Source of the DNA: Chengkuizengella sediminis
GTDB taxonomy: Bacteria; Bacillota; Bacilli; Paenibacillales; KCTC-33759
Direction: 5' to 3'
Assembly (NCBI RefSeq): GCF_010078385.1
Contig: NZ_SIJC01000006.1
Span: 186,001 to 250,000, forward strand
Length of the DNA: 64,000 nt
The notes below the pieces were generated by a model. That model worked only from the letters and a program-made list of their open reading frames with translations. It made no database searches and was not told where the DNA came from. The translations under genes and the position numbers were made by a program. This document shows, piece after piece, positions 28,372-37,055 of this stretch (within the stretch, counting starts at the first letter, position 1; each line of letters opens with the position of its first letter).

Positions 28372-29796
28372 ATGTCAGTTCAAAACGTTTTAGATATAAT
28401 TAAGGAAAAAAACATAGAGTTTGTGGATTTTAGATTTGTGGATTTATCAGGTAAAGCACATCATATTACAGTACCTGCATCAGCTGTTGAGGAAGATACT
28501 TTTACAAACGGAGTAGCTTTTGACGGTTCTTCCATCCCTGGTTTTAAAGGGATAGAGGAATCAGATATGGTTATGATGCCAGATCCTGAATCTATTTTTG
28601 TAGATGAATTTACTGCACATCATACATTGAACATTATGTGTAACATTTTTTCACCTGATGGAGATCGTTATGATCGTGATCCAAGGAATATTGCCCAAAA
28701 AGCAGAACAATACCTGCAATCAACGGGTATTGGTACTTCAGCATTTTTTGCACCAGAATCTGAATTTTTCATCTTTGATGATGTAAGATTTGAAAGTGGT
28801 CAAAATGTTTCTTCTTATTCTGTTGATTCCGATGAAGGAATTTGGAATACAGGTCGTGAAGAAGAAGGTGGAAATTTAGGATTTAAAATTCGCAATAAGG
28901 GCGGATATGTACCTGTATCTCCAGCAGACTCAACTCAAGACCTGCGCAGTGAAATTTGCCGAGTATTAGAAGAAGCTGGATTAGTTATTGAACGTCATCA
29001 CCATGAAGTTGCTACTGCTGGACAACAGGAAATTAACTTCCGTTTCAGCACATTGGTTGATACAGCAGATAATTTAATGAAGTATAAATATATTGTTCAT
29101 AATACAGCAATTAAGTTTGGAAAAACGGCTACATTTATGCCCAAACCATTGTTTGGAGATAACGGTAGTGGAATGCATGTACATCAAAGTATTTTTAATG
29201 GAGATACTCCATTATTTTATGAAAAAGGTGCTTATGCAAACATTAGTGAGCTTGGTATGTATTATATTGGAGGAATTTTAAAACATGCCCCTGCTCTAAT
29301 TGCTCTAACAAATCCTAGTACTAATTCATACAAACGTTTAGTTCCTGGATATGAAGCTCCTGTAAACCTTGTATTCTCTAAAGGTAACCGATCAGCAGCT
29401 GTTCGTATTCCAGTAGCTGCAGTAACGCCTAAAGGTGCTCGTATTGAGTTCCGTACACCGGATTCAACAGCGAACCCTTACCTTGCATTTTCAGCAATGT
29501 TAATGGCTGGTTTAGACGGAATTAAAAACAAAATTGATCCTCGTCAAGAAGGATATGGTCCTTTGGATAAAAATATTTATGAATTATCTGATGTTGAGAA
29601 AAATGAAATCCGCAGCGTACCTGCAAACATAGAAGAAGCAATGGATGCTCTTGAAGCAGACTATGACTTTTTAACTGAAGGTGGAGTATTTACTGAGGAG
29701 TTTGTTAAACACTATATTAGTTTCAAACGTGATGAAGCTAAAGAAATAGCAATTCGCACTCATCCACATGAATTTTCATTATACTATGATTGTTAA
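28372..29796 (+). CDS. glnA: glutamine synthetase type I, beta subtype
   Basis: 474 aa, making glutamine from glutamate and ammonia with ATP. Motifs: FDGSSIPGF, PESEFFIFDDVRF, HHHEVATAGQ, KTATFMPKPLFGDNGSGMH (ATP/metal site), NRSAAVRIP and the C-terminal Tyr segment KNIYELS (Tyr403). Length, the insertion around residues 145-170 and the ending ELYY-like motif are those of the GSI-beta group (E. coli type, about 469 aa), not the 444-aa GSI-alpha enzyme of B. subtilis. No glnR gene precedes it, but a GlnR/TnrA site does. The ATG at 28372 follows GGGAGG; an ATG 15 bases earlier overlaps that site. Confidence 0.95.
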   Translation: MSVQNVLDIIKEKNIEFVDFRFVDLSGKAHHITVPASAVEEDTFTNGVAFDGSSIPGFKGIEESDMVMMPDPESIFVDEFTAHHTLNIMCNIFSPDGDRYDRDPRNIAQKAEQYLQSTGIGTSAFFAPESEFFIFDDVRFESGQNVSSYSVDSDEGIWNTGREEEGGNLGFKIRNKGGYVPVSPADSTQDLRSEICRVLEEAGLVIERHHHEVATAGQQEINFRFSTLVDTADNLMKYKYIVHNTAIKFGKTATFMPKPLFGDNGSGMHVHQSIFNGDTPLFYEKGAYANISELGMYYIGGILKHAPALIALTNPSTNSYKRLVPGYEAPVNLVFSKGNRSAAVRIPVAAVTPKGARIEFRTPDSTANPYLAFSAMLMAGLDGIKNKIDPRQEGYGPLDKNIYELSDVEKNEIRSVPANIEEAMDALEADYDFLTEGGVFTEEFVKHYISFKRDEAKEIAIRTHPHEFSLYYDC

Positions 29797-29815
29797 TTAA
29801 TACATTATTTCAATA

Positions 29816-29842
29816 AGGCCACCAATTTAGGTGGTCTTTTTT
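29816..29842 (+). terminator. terminator after glnA
   Basis: GGCCACC pairs with GGTGGTC (one G-U) around AATTTA, followed by six T. Confidence 0.85.
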
Positions 29843-29868
29843 GGATGCGATATTGTTGGTTATATTGA

Positions 29869-29979
29869 CTCCCAAGAAAAAAGCGTTATCTTCCATTTTT
29901 AGCTGGTATGTTGGGAGATATTCTTTGGCTTTCATTTGGCAATTACGCCTTATTCAGAAAATATGGAGAATTTAATTAG
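29869..29979 (+). pseudogene. possible remnant of a membrane protein gene (DedA-like)
   Basis: A short open stretch of 36 codons between two stops has no ribosome site or plausible start. It translates to a coherent hydrophobic peptide with AGMLGDILWLSFGNY and FRKYG, which recalls the GDxxWYxxG...RKYG region of DedA/SNARE-associated proteins. It may be a decayed fragment, and the match is short enough to be chance. The rest of the 372-base gap before serC shows no gene, only AT-rich sequence and AAAGGAG at the end. Confidence 0.25.
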
Positions 29980-30168
29980 AGTAACAAGTAGGAGAGCGTA
30001 ATAGTTTACTTTTTTTAAGTATAGGAAAGTATCACTTTCCATCTCTAGTTGGCTATTTTTATCTTGAACCTAAAGTAGAATACTGCTATCATATGCATAA
30101 ATAATAGAAAAAACTAATAATTAATTCCGTTTACTAGTTTAATATTCGGAAAAAGGAGTGGGTTCCTA

Positions 30169-31251
30169 TTGAGTAACAGAGCATACAATTTTAATGCAGG
30201 TCCAGCAGCTTTACCTCTAGAGGTATTGCAAAAAGCACAAGAAGAGTTGGTTGATTATCAAGGAATAGGGATGTCTGTAATGGAAATATCCCATCGTAGC
30301 GCAGAATATGAACGATTAAACGAAGAGACACAAGAGTTATTATCAGAACTTTTGAACATCCCATCTGGATACAAAACTTTATTTTTACAGGGTGGGGCTA
30401 GTACACAATTTGCAATGATACCATTAAATTTATTAAATGCTGGTAAAGTATCAAATTATATTATCACAGGAAGTTGGGGTAAAAAAGCCTTAAAAGAATC
30501 CAAGTTAGTTGGTGAGACGATTGTATCAGCTCAACCAGATAAATTCTCATATATCCCTGATATATCTCAACTTCAGCTTCAGAATCATAGTGCATATTTA
30601 CACATTACTTCAAATGAAACCATTGAGGGAATTCAATATCAAAAATTCCCAGATACAGGAAAAATACCACTGATAGCGGATATGTCTAGTGATATATTAT
30701 GCAGACCTATCGATGTATCCCAATTTGGAATGATTTATGCAGGAGCACAAAAAAATCTAGGTCCTTCTGGAGTAACTTTGGTTGTTGTGAGGGAAGATTT
30801 ATTGGAAAATGCCCCTGATCACATTCCAACGATGTTACGATATGATACGCATATTAATGCAAACTCCTTATATAATACACCGCCTGTATATTCTGTTTAT
30901 ATGGTGAATTTAGTTCTAAAGTGGATAAAAGAAAAAGGCGGACTAGATCAAATAGAGAAATTTAATCGTGAAAAAACAAAGTTGATATATGATGTGATTG
31001 ATGAGAGTCAAGGATTTTATATGGGTACAGTGGATAAAAAGGATCGTTCTATCATGAACATTCCTTTTAGATTAAAAAATGAACAATTAGAAAAGCAATT
31101 TTTGAAACAGTCTCAGGAGAATGGTTTTGTTGGTCTAAAGGGTCATCGAAGTGTTGGAGGAGTGAGAGCTTCAACTTATAACGCAGTTCCTTATGAGAGT
31201 TGTAAGGCTTTAAGTGACTTTATGATTGAATTTCAAAAAAATAACGGTTAA
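30169..31251 (+). CDS. serC: phosphoserine aminotransferase
   Basis: A 360-aa class V PLP aminotransferase converting 3-phosphohydroxypyruvate to phosphoserine in serine synthesis. N-terminal NFNAGPAALP, PLP-binding Lys195 in YAGAQKNLGPSG, GGASTQF for the phosphate cup and GHRSVGGVRASTYNA near the C-terminus are typical. The start is TTG at 30169 with AAAGGAG upstream; no ATG fits. No serA or serB adjoins it. Confidence 0.96.
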   Translation: MSNRAYNFNAGPAALPLEVLQKAQEELVDYQGIGMSVMEISHRSAEYERLNEETQELLSELLNIPSGYKTLFLQGGASTQFAMIPLNLLNAGKVSNYIITGSWGKKALKESKLVGETIVSAQPDKFSYIPDISQLQLQNHSAYLHITSNETIEGIQYQKFPDTGKIPLIADMSSDILCRPIDVSQFGMIYAGAQKNLGPSGVTLVVVREDLLENAPDHIPTMLRYDTHINANSLYNTPPVYSVYMVNLVLKWIKEKGGLDQIEKFNREKTKLIYDVIDESQGFYMGTVDKKDRSIMNIPFRLKNEQLEKQFLKQSQENGFVGLKGHRSVGGVRASTYNAVPYESCKALSDFMIEFQKNNG

Positions 31252-31278
31252 TTTGCTAAAAGTAAAAAGGAGTTAAAT

Positions 31279-31318
31279 AGGAAGAACGTCTTGATTAATT
31301 AGACGCATCTTCCTTTTT
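31279..31318 (+). terminator. terminator after serC
   Basis: AGGAAGA and CGTCT pair with AGACG and TCTTCCT around an AT loop, followed by TTTTT. Confidence 0.85.
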
Positions 31319-31406
31319 AACATAACATTTACAAAGAATACTTCTCTATTAACTCTTATTTTTAATCGTTTTTTTGTTTGATGTCATTTTTTTCGTTATT
31401 TGTTTA

Positions 31407-31919
31407 TTAAGGCTCAAAGGGACCTACACGTGTTATAATACAAGTTGATAATACTGCATTCACGGGCACACCTTGAAATATAATGTTAAATAGTACAATA
31501 CCTTCTCCAACATCAATGATTTCAACACCAGCTCCTTCAAGTGCAAATAAAGGAATGAGTGCACTTAGACTGACAGTATCCCCAATACTATTTTTCAACA
31601 GTTTTGTGGCTGGATCTTCGATACACTTACATGCGCAATTACTTCTCTTTATAGGAAGCAACTTTATATCTTCTATAATTTCATCAACAGAAACACCTTT
31701 TACCTGAGATATTGGAAAAGATCCGGCTGACGTTTCGACAACAAAATCTTTAACATCAATAATTTCAATCGGCTCTATCTCCCCTTGATCATTTACATTA
31801 AAAAATTCATTTTCTGTAGTTAATATGGTAGTTTTGCCAATGAGTTGTTCTAATATTTTTTTCATAGGTCTTACACAACAGCTACAGACTGTATTTATTT
31901 TCTTTTTCTTCTTTGACAT
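31407..31919 (-). CDS. cysteine-rich hypothetical protein (170 aa)
   Basis: I do not recognise a named family. The N-terminus is very basic (KKKKKI), then CSCCVRPMKKILEQLIGK. A second Cys cluster, NCACKCIED, lies near residue 95, and a single Cys near the end (LSTCIITR). The rest is hydrophobic/acidic beta-type sequence with a possible internal repeat (EIIDVKDF and EIIDVGEG). Clustered cysteines and absence of a signal peptide fit a spore-coat-type protein that cross-links, but this is a guess. AAAGGAGAG precedes the ATG on the minus strand. It is convergent with serC. Confidence 0.75.
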   Translation of the reverse strand: MSKKKKKINTVCSCCVRPMKKILEQLIGKTTILTTENEFFNVNDQGEIEPIEIIDVKDFVVETSAGSFPISQVKGVSVDEIIEDIKLLPIKRSNCACKCIEDPATKLLKNSIGDTVSLSALIPLFALEGAGVEIIDVGEGIVLFNIIFQGVPVNAVLSTCIITRVGPFEP

Positions 31920-32106
31920 TTTATTTTCTCTCCTTTCTAATAATAATGTATGTAGGATTAAGAAGATGGTTTGTTCTCTTGTCCCTGCTTAAAAGCGGAA
32001 ATATTTTCATAGAGGTTTATAGTGCCTGAATGAAATCCCAGCAGTAATTCCTTAAAATTTGTGTTACAATACTCATTAGCTTATTTCATAATAAAGGTGA
32101 GGTTAT

Positions 32107-32568
32107 ATGATACACATTGTACTAGTAGAACCAGAGATTCCATCAAATACAGGGAATATAGGGAGAACTTGTGCTGCCACAGGAGCTAGACTGCATTTAG
32201 TTCATCCCCTAGGTTTTGAAACAGATGATAAAGCACTAAAAAGAGCTGGATTAGATTATTGGCATGAAGTAGATGTTGAACACCATGAATCTTTTGAAGC
32301 ACTTCAAGCTAAATATTCAGATCATCGGTTTTTCTTTGTAGAAACGAGAACGGATCATTTATATACAGACTTTAAATATCAAGATGGAGATTTTTTTGTT
32401 TTAGGAAAAGAATCTTCCGGTTTGCCTAAGGAAATGTTAGAAACTAATGAAGAAACTTGTATAAGACTACCAATGACAGGAATTGTAAGGTCACTAAATT
32501 TATCCAATGTAGCAGCTGTTATTGTTTATGATGCGTTAAGGCAAATTGGCTTTTCAAACATGGATTAG
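32107..32568 (+). CDS. trmL: tRNA (cytidine/uridine-34 2'-O)-methyltransferase
   Basis: A 153-aa single-domain SPOUT methyltransferase. The deep trefoil-knot motifs are present: N-terminal EPEIPSNTGNIGRTCAA, LGKESSGLP, and IRLPMTGIVRSLNLSNVAAV before a terminal helix. It methylates the wobble ribose of tRNA-Leu isoacceptors by SAM. AAAGGTGAGG precedes the ATG. Length matches E. coli TrmL and B. subtilis CspR. Confidence 0.95.
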   Translation: MIHIVLVEPEIPSNTGNIGRTCAATGARLHLVHPLGFETDDKALKRAGLDYWHEVDVEHHESFEALQAKYSDHRFFFVETRTDHLYTDFKYQDGDFFVLGKESSGLPKEMLETNEETCIRLPMTGIVRSLNLSNVAAVIVYDALRQIGFSNMD

Positions 32569-32682
32569 TAGAAATTAGTTATTAAGTTATAAAATTAGAT
32601 AAAAATTAGCGAAAATAGAAGGAAATTATCGATTTATGTCGAATATTATTCTAGATAAATTTAAAATGAGGTGAATATATAA

Positions 32683-32928
32683 ATGAAACCAATGGGTGTT
32701 GTTCGCAAAGTAGATCAGCTTGGGCGTATCGTATTACCAAAATCATTGCGTAAAAGGTATATGATGAATGAAGGGGACCCAGTAGAGATATTAGTTCAAG
32801 GTGATCATATCATTTTGGAAAAATATAAACCTAGATGTGTATTCTGCACATCTTCTGATAATGTGGTTGAATACAAGGAAAAATACATCTGCTCATCTTG
32901 TCTAGGTGAAATGCAACAATTTGTTTAA
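32683..32928 (+). CDS. AbrB-family transition-state regulator with C-terminal Cys4 motif
   Basis: 81 aa. The N-terminal 45 residues are a swapped-hairpin AbrB domain (MGVVRKVDQLGRIVLPKSLRKRY, EGDPVEI), which binds DNA as a dimer. Residues 52-74 carry CVFC and CSSC, a pair of CxxC motifs likely to bind zinc, which B. subtilis AbrB does not have in this form. It probably regulates stationary-phase or sporulation genes. GAGGTGA precedes the ATG. It stands alone between trmL and a terminator. Confidence 0.88.
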   Translation: MKPMGVVRKVDQLGRIVLPKSLRKRYMMNEGDPVEILVQGDHIILEKYKPRCVFCTSSDNVVEYKEKYICSSCLGEMQQFV

Positions 32929-32943
32929 TAAGCAAAAACATAA

Positions 32944-32993
32944 AAAAACAAGCTCCATTGATTAGGAATAATCATTAGAGTTTGTTTTTTTAA
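32944..32993 (+). terminator. terminator after AbrB-like gene
   Basis: AACAAGCTC...ATTGATTA pairs with TAATCATT...GAGTTTGTT, followed by TTTTTT. Confidence 0.82.
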
Positions 32994-33021
32994 TAACTTA
33001 GTTGACTTTATGTACGAGCTT

Positions 33022-33129
33022 TTATAGTCCTTTTGTTTTATCGTCGCTAAACGCTGCAGTTAAAATAGCCGTTATAAACATTACAAACACAATCATAACA
33101 ATCCAAAATGTTGAAGAAAGCAAATACAT
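33022..33129 (-). CDS. small membrane protein (35 aa)
   Basis: A short ORF: MYLLSSTF, then a hydrophobic helix (about residues 8-26, IVMIVFVMFITAILTAAF) and a charged tail DDKTKGL. TAGGAGG lies 8 bases before the ATG. One membrane span with a short hydrophilic C-terminus fits a bacterial small membrane protein. I cannot name a family. It lies alone on the minus strand, upstream of nothing obvious and 135 bases downstream of the NAGPA gene, with which it might be co-transcribed. Confidence 0.65.
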   Translation of the reverse strand: MYLLSSTFWIVMIVFVMFITAILTAAFSDDKTKGL

Positions 33130-33264
33130 GAACTTAACCTCCTAAGCGGTAACATAAACAGTTAAATCTATTATACCCAAGTAAATATAAAAAACCAATG
33201 TGAAATTTCGAATTTTTAATGAATGTTCACGTAACCTCTTCTAAAGGTCATCTAAAAAGATTCA

Positions 33265-34332
33265 CTATTTAAAAAATAAAAAATGGGTGGATAATGGCCT
33301 TAATTTCCTATCACTAGGTTGGTTTATGATGATGCCATTAAATACTAAGGAAGTAGAACCACCACCATCTAGGTTGTATGCATCAATTACACCTAATTCC
33401 ATTAATTTATCTTGTAGTTCTAATAATGAAGCACCATAATTGCCTTGTGTATCTTGACCTTCAGTTACTAAAAATAATAAGTGGTTATTTTTATAGTTAG
33501 CGATTACGGTACGAGCTGCTCTCTTAGGAGATGTTAACCATTTATCTGGAATGGTTTGTTTAGTTTGATTTTGAATTAAAATAGGGACAAAAGTAGCCCC
33601 AAACTTCGGTTTAAGCTGGTCTAAATCAGATTTTTGGTAGAACTTACCTCCAATCAACTTACCATTATCATCCAACCCAACAAAAAATAAGTCTTTAAAA
33701 CTTGGTTCAAAACCTGTGACATAATTCCCATCCACAATCGTGGTGCTTAAAGGATAACGTTTTCCAGTGCGAAAATCATCCGCAAATCCTCCAGCATTAA
33801 TACCTGCTATGGCTCCAGTTCTTTGGACGGCTTGCAAAGTGGTTTCACTTTTACCAAGTTCATCTTTTGCTAATACCATGTCCATAGCTTCATTTGATTT
33901 TAACTCTACTTTGAGTGCATATCCTCTATAGAACTCATCAACGATATTAAAAAGCTTCAAATCAACTATATCTGATTCAATATGTTTAATAGGGGATCCT
34001 AATTTGCTTAGAATTCTATTGTCATAAATGGTTCCAGGTTTATTCACCTGTGCAGAAGCTACACTAACAAGTTGATTTGCCGTATCCGCACTTTTATTAT
34101 AAATCTCAAACAATTTAGATAAGGAAGAATGAATTCCATTTACTTGGATTTTGGCTTCATCTAAATCTAATAGCATTTCTACTGATTGTTCTGTAATAGA
34201 AACAACTGAAACAGGTGCTAATTGTGGTTGAGATAGTTCAATTTGAATAGTTGAAACATATAACCAAATAAAAACACCTACAAAAGGAGCAATAGCTAAC
34301 ATTAATGTTTTATTTAAATAGGAATACCTCAT
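33265..34332 (-). CDS. NAGPA-domain (phosphodiester glycosidase) membrane protein
   Basis: 355 aa. An N-terminal membrane helix (about 9-28) is followed by an extracellular region and a NAGPA/DUF2233 domain (about 165-355), with GINAGGF, TSPKRAARTVIANY and the hallmark NLDGGGSTSLVF. The family includes phosphodiester glycosidases acting on GlcNAc-phosphodiesters; in Firmicutes the secreted forms are thought to act on cell-wall or exopolysaccharide material. It overlaps the upstream 130-aa gene by ATGA (34329-34332), so the two are translationally coupled. Confidence 0.88.
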   Translation of the reverse strand: MRYSYLNKTLMLAIAPFVGVFIWLYVSTIQIELSQPQLAPVSVVSITEQSVEMLLDLDEAKIQVNGIHSSLSKLFEIYNKSADTANQLVSVASAQVNKPGTIYDNRILSKLGSPIKHIESDIVDLKLFNIVDEFYRGYALKVELKSNEAMDMVLAKDELGKSETTLQAVQRTGAIAGINAGGFADDFRTGKRYPLSTTIVDGNYVTGFEPSFKDLFFVGLDDNGKLIGGKFYQKSDLDQLKPKFGATFVPILIQNQTKQTIPDKWLTSPKRAARTVIANYKNNHLLFLVTEGQDTQGNYGASLLELQDKLMELGVIDAYNLDGGGSTSLVFNGIIINQPSDRKLRPLSTHFLFFK

Positions 34333-34721
34333 TTAATAAGATCCAATTCTTGTTGCAATTCGTTTAACCGGTCTCCTAATTGGAGTAGTTGAGAATAAAG
34401 CTGATTACTGTTGTCAGTTTGATCGTTAGTACTATCCTTAGTGAAATTTAATAATTCATTAAAGGAATTAATTTGCTCCTGAAGTGATTCAATATCTATC
34501 AGAATGTTGCTTTCCATATCATTAATTTGTCCTTCAACATCTGTTTGTACATTTGAAAGTTGATCTTTCATTTGATTTGATAAATCTGTTACTATTTGTT
34601 GTTTCAAATGCTCGATATACATTTTACTACCAAATACTCCACCGCTGATTAAGAGTGACCAAAACATTATAAATGCGATGAAACTAATCCATTTATTTCT
34701 TTTCTTTTTTTTCTCATTCAC
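34329..34721 (-). CDS. small membrane coiled-coil protein
   Basis: 130 aa: basic N-terminus (NEKKKKRNK), one membrane helix (about 14-34) and an extracellular Gln/Asn/Leu-rich coiled coil to the end. No family is assigned. The GTG at 34721 is chosen because GAGGTGGAG lies six bases upstream; a GTG four codons earlier lies within that site. Its stop overlaps the start of the NAGPA-domain gene, so the two products probably act together at the membrane, with the coiled coil a likely partner or scaffold. Confidence 0.78.
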   Translation of the reverse strand: MNEKKKKRNKWISFIAFIMFWSLLISGGVFGSKMYIEHLKQQIVTDLSNQMKDQLSNVQTDVEGQINDMESNILIDIESLQEQINSFNELLNFTKDSTNDQTDNSNQLYSQLLQLGDRLNELQQELDLIK

Positions 34722-34786
34722 CAGTATCTCCACCTCGATGTCTATGATTTTAAGTCAGTCTATTTACTAGTATACTAGATTTTTGT

Positions 34787-34845
34787 CACCCCAAAAAGTG
34801 AAGAATAATCAGAGCTGTAGAATCATAACCTTTTAGAGGATCCCG
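34787..34845 (+). repeat. degenerate copy of dispersed palindromic repeat
   Basis: ACCCCAAAAAGTGAAG ... CCTTTTAGAGGATCCCGA resembles ACCCCAAAAAGTGAAG ... ACTTTTCGGGGACCCCGA at 48479-48538 in sequence and length. The palindrome is partly lost. The 288-base gap around it before the TSUP gene otherwise shows nothing. Confidence 0.4.
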
Positions 34846-35021
34846 AAATCACAAAATGCACGTTATTGCTAGTTTAATAGGGGTTGGTTAAAATTTGGAA
34901 GGTACAAAAAGAATATATTACTAGTGCATATGCGGTTTATTTGAAAAAATACTTTACTTATCCAATTTATTACCTTATAATCCTATGTAAATACTCGGAA
35001 TTACTTCATGGGGTGTAGCTT

Positions 35022-35792
35022 ATGGGATTTGGAATAGAGATGACTATACTTGGACTCGTTGTTGGATTTTTAGTAGGATTAACGGGGGTTGGGGGAGCGG
35101 CATTATTAACTCCAATTATGATTATGCTCGGAGTTCCTGCAACGATCGCAGTGGGAACCGATTTGTTTTATAATTCAATTACAAAAATGTTTGGAGCTAT
35201 CCAGCATTTTAGACAAAAAACAATTAATTTGAAGTTAGTTAAATTTTTTGCTATAGGTAGTATTCCAGGTGCTATAACAGCGATTGGAGTGCTCCAATTG
35301 TTTGAGAACTTTTTCCAAAATCAAGAATCAATCATGAGAACGTCTTTAGGAGTGATGTTAATTATCATCGCTTTGGCAACCATTTTCAGACAAATCTTTG
35401 ATAAAAGATGGAGAGAAAATTGTTGGCAGAAGAAACCAATAGAAGAGAAAAAGATACTCACAATAACAATTGGTTATATTTTGGGGTTTTTGGTTGGATT
35501 AACTTCAATAGGCTCAGGTTCTCTTTTTGCTTTAGCACTTCTTTATCTATACAGATTAAAAGGTTCAGAGATTGTAGGTACAGATATTGCTCATGCTTTA
35601 TTACTAGTCACAGTTGCTGGATTTTTACATGCTGGTTTAGGGAATGTAGATTATCTTCTAACCTTAAAGTTATTATTAGGATCAATTCCTGGTGTATTAA
35701 TTGGCAGCACGTTATCAGCAAAGGTACCTACTAAACCACTAAGGACCATTTTAGCAACCATTATATTGTTTAGTGGAATAAAAATGATATAA
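35022..35792 (+). CDS. TSUP-family (TauE/SafE) membrane transporter
   Basis: 256 aa with about eight hydrophobic segments and the duplicated family motif: GLVVGFLVGLTGVGGAALLTP at the start and YILGFLVGLTSIGSGSLFALAL in the second half. TSUP proteins move sulfur-containing or organic anions such as sulfite, sulfoacetate or taurine; no substrate can be inferred here. GGGGTG precedes the ATG. A terminator follows directly. Confidence 0.92.
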   Translation: MGFGIEMTILGLVVGFLVGLTGVGGAALLTPIMIMLGVPATIAVGTDLFYNSITKMFGAIQHFRQKTINLKLVKFFAIGSIPGAITAIGVLQLFENFFQNQESIMRTSLGVMLIIIALATIFRQIFDKRWRENCWQKKPIEEKKILTITIGYILGFLVGLTSIGSGSLFALALLYLYRLKGSEIVGTDIAHALLLVTVAGFLHAGLGNVDYLLTLKLLLGSIPGVLIGSTLSAKVPTKPLRTILATIILFSGIKMI

Positions 35793-35797
35793 ATTAA

Positions 35798-35841
35798 AAA
35801 CACTGATATAAAGTAAACCTTACTTCTCAGTGTTTTTTTTG
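35798..35841 (+). terminator. terminator after TSUP gene
   Basis: AAAACACTGA pairs with TCAGTGTTTT, with an inner AAGTAA/TTACTT stem, followed by a T-run. Confidence 0.88.
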
Positions 35842-35858
35842 TGGATAAATACACGTAA

Positions 35859-36036
35859 GTACATGTTCAAAAAGTTCAGTTTTCAGCACCGAGAAGATTG
35901 TATGAACATGTAGAAGCCGGAGCGGAGTGTAGTGATTGGTTACATGAGCACCGGAATTCAAATGTGAGTGCAAGATTCGATGTCGAAATAAACTTCACGA
36001 CCACTTCGTGATCAAAAGGGTACTTTTTGAACAACC
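35859..36036. mobile_element. MITE-like element, copy 1 (178 bp)
   Basis: The ends are perfect 12-base inverted repeats: TGTTCAAAAAGT near 35865 and ACTTTTTGAACA ending at 36033. The interior matches the reverse complement of 48298-48600: TTCAGTTTTCAGCACC, TACATGAGCACCGGA, AGATTCGATGTCGAA and CTTCGTGATC occur in the same order. It encodes no protein. It ends 23 bases before the thioredoxin-reductase-like gene, close to its ribosome site. Confidence 0.78.
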
Positions 36037-36059
36037 TCAAGAAAGGAAAGAATCTGGAT

Positions 36060-36965
36060 ATGTTATACGATTGTATTATCATTGGTGGCGGGATTGCTGG
36101 ATTACAAGCTGCCATTCAACTTGGAAGATACGAACACGAAGTTCTTGTTATTGATAAAGGTGATGGAAGATCAACTTTATGTAGAGCTTATCATAATTTA
36201 TTAGGATGGCCTAATGGTATTTCGGGTGCAAAATTAAGGGAGCTTGGTAAAAACCATGCGGAAAGTTTAGATGTTGAATTTTTACAAGGTGAGGTGATTC
36301 AAGCAGAAAAAAAATTTGAGCAGTTTCACATTTATGTAAAGGATCATGAACAAGCGTATAAAGGGAAGACTATATTGCTTGCAACTGGAATTATAGATCG
36401 TATGCCTGATTTTCCAGAGTTGATTTCTTGTTTAGGTTTATCTGTTTACGTATGTCCAGATTGTGATGGTTATGAAGTGAGGAATAAAAAAACCATTATA
36501 TTAGGGGCTGGTGAGGTTGGTGCTAACATGGCATTGACTTTAAAACAATGGACAGATGACTTAGTTTATATAAACCATGAACAAAAACAGGTTAATCCAC
36601 AGATTAGGAAAAAATTGGATGAGTTTCAGATTCAATATAAAGAAGAGCCTTTTGAAAAAGTGTTGGAAGCCAAAGGGATGATTTATGGCGTTGTTTTAAT
36701 GTGTGGAGAAGTGATCCATTGTGAAAGAGGTTTTATTGCTTTTGGTGGAAATGATGTAAAATCTTTCCTTGCATCTCAATTGGGTGTAGAAAGGCTGGAA
36801 AATAAACATATTATTACCGATCCACGAACAAAAATGACAAATGTAAAACATGTATGGTCTGCAGGAGATGTGAATGTGCACTCAGAGCAGGTATCGATAG
36901 CTATGGGAGAAGGCTCACAAGCAGCGATTTGGATACATAAATCAATGGTGAATAATTCCTTTTGA
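36060..36965 (+). CDS. thioredoxin-reductase-like FAD/NAD(P) oxidoreductase
   Basis: 301 aa. An N-terminal FAD site (IIIGGGIAGLQAAIQLG), redox-active CPDC in VCPDCDGYEV (about residue 134), an NAD(P) site (IILGAGEVGANMA) and C-terminal FAD-binding AGDVNVHSEQVSIAMGEG are in thioredoxin-reductase order. The N-terminal ATG at 36060 matches the family and follows AAAGGAAAG; an upstream TTG lies in the MITE end. It probably reduces a disulfide partner. It differs enough from TrxB that the partner is uncertain. Confidence 0.88.
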   Translation: MLYDCIIIGGGIAGLQAAIQLGRYEHEVLVIDKGDGRSTLCRAYHNLLGWPNGISGAKLRELGKNHAESLDVEFLQGEVIQAEKKFEQFHIYVKDHEQAYKGKTILLATGIIDRMPDFPELISCLGLSVYVCPDCDGYEVRNKKTIILGAGEVGANMALTLKQWTDDLVYINHEQKQVNPQIRKKLDEFQIQYKEEPFEKVLEAKGMIYGVVLMCGEVIHCERGFIAFGGNDVKSFLASQLGVERLENKHIITDPRTKMTNVKHVWSAGDVNVHSEQVSIAMGEGSQAAIWIHKSMVNNSF

Positions 36966-37055
36966 CAATTGACACTCTAATAGATGTAGTTTTGAACACT
37001 CACTAATAATACCTATCCTTCATCGGGTAGTCAAAAATTTAAGGAGGTAATAAGA

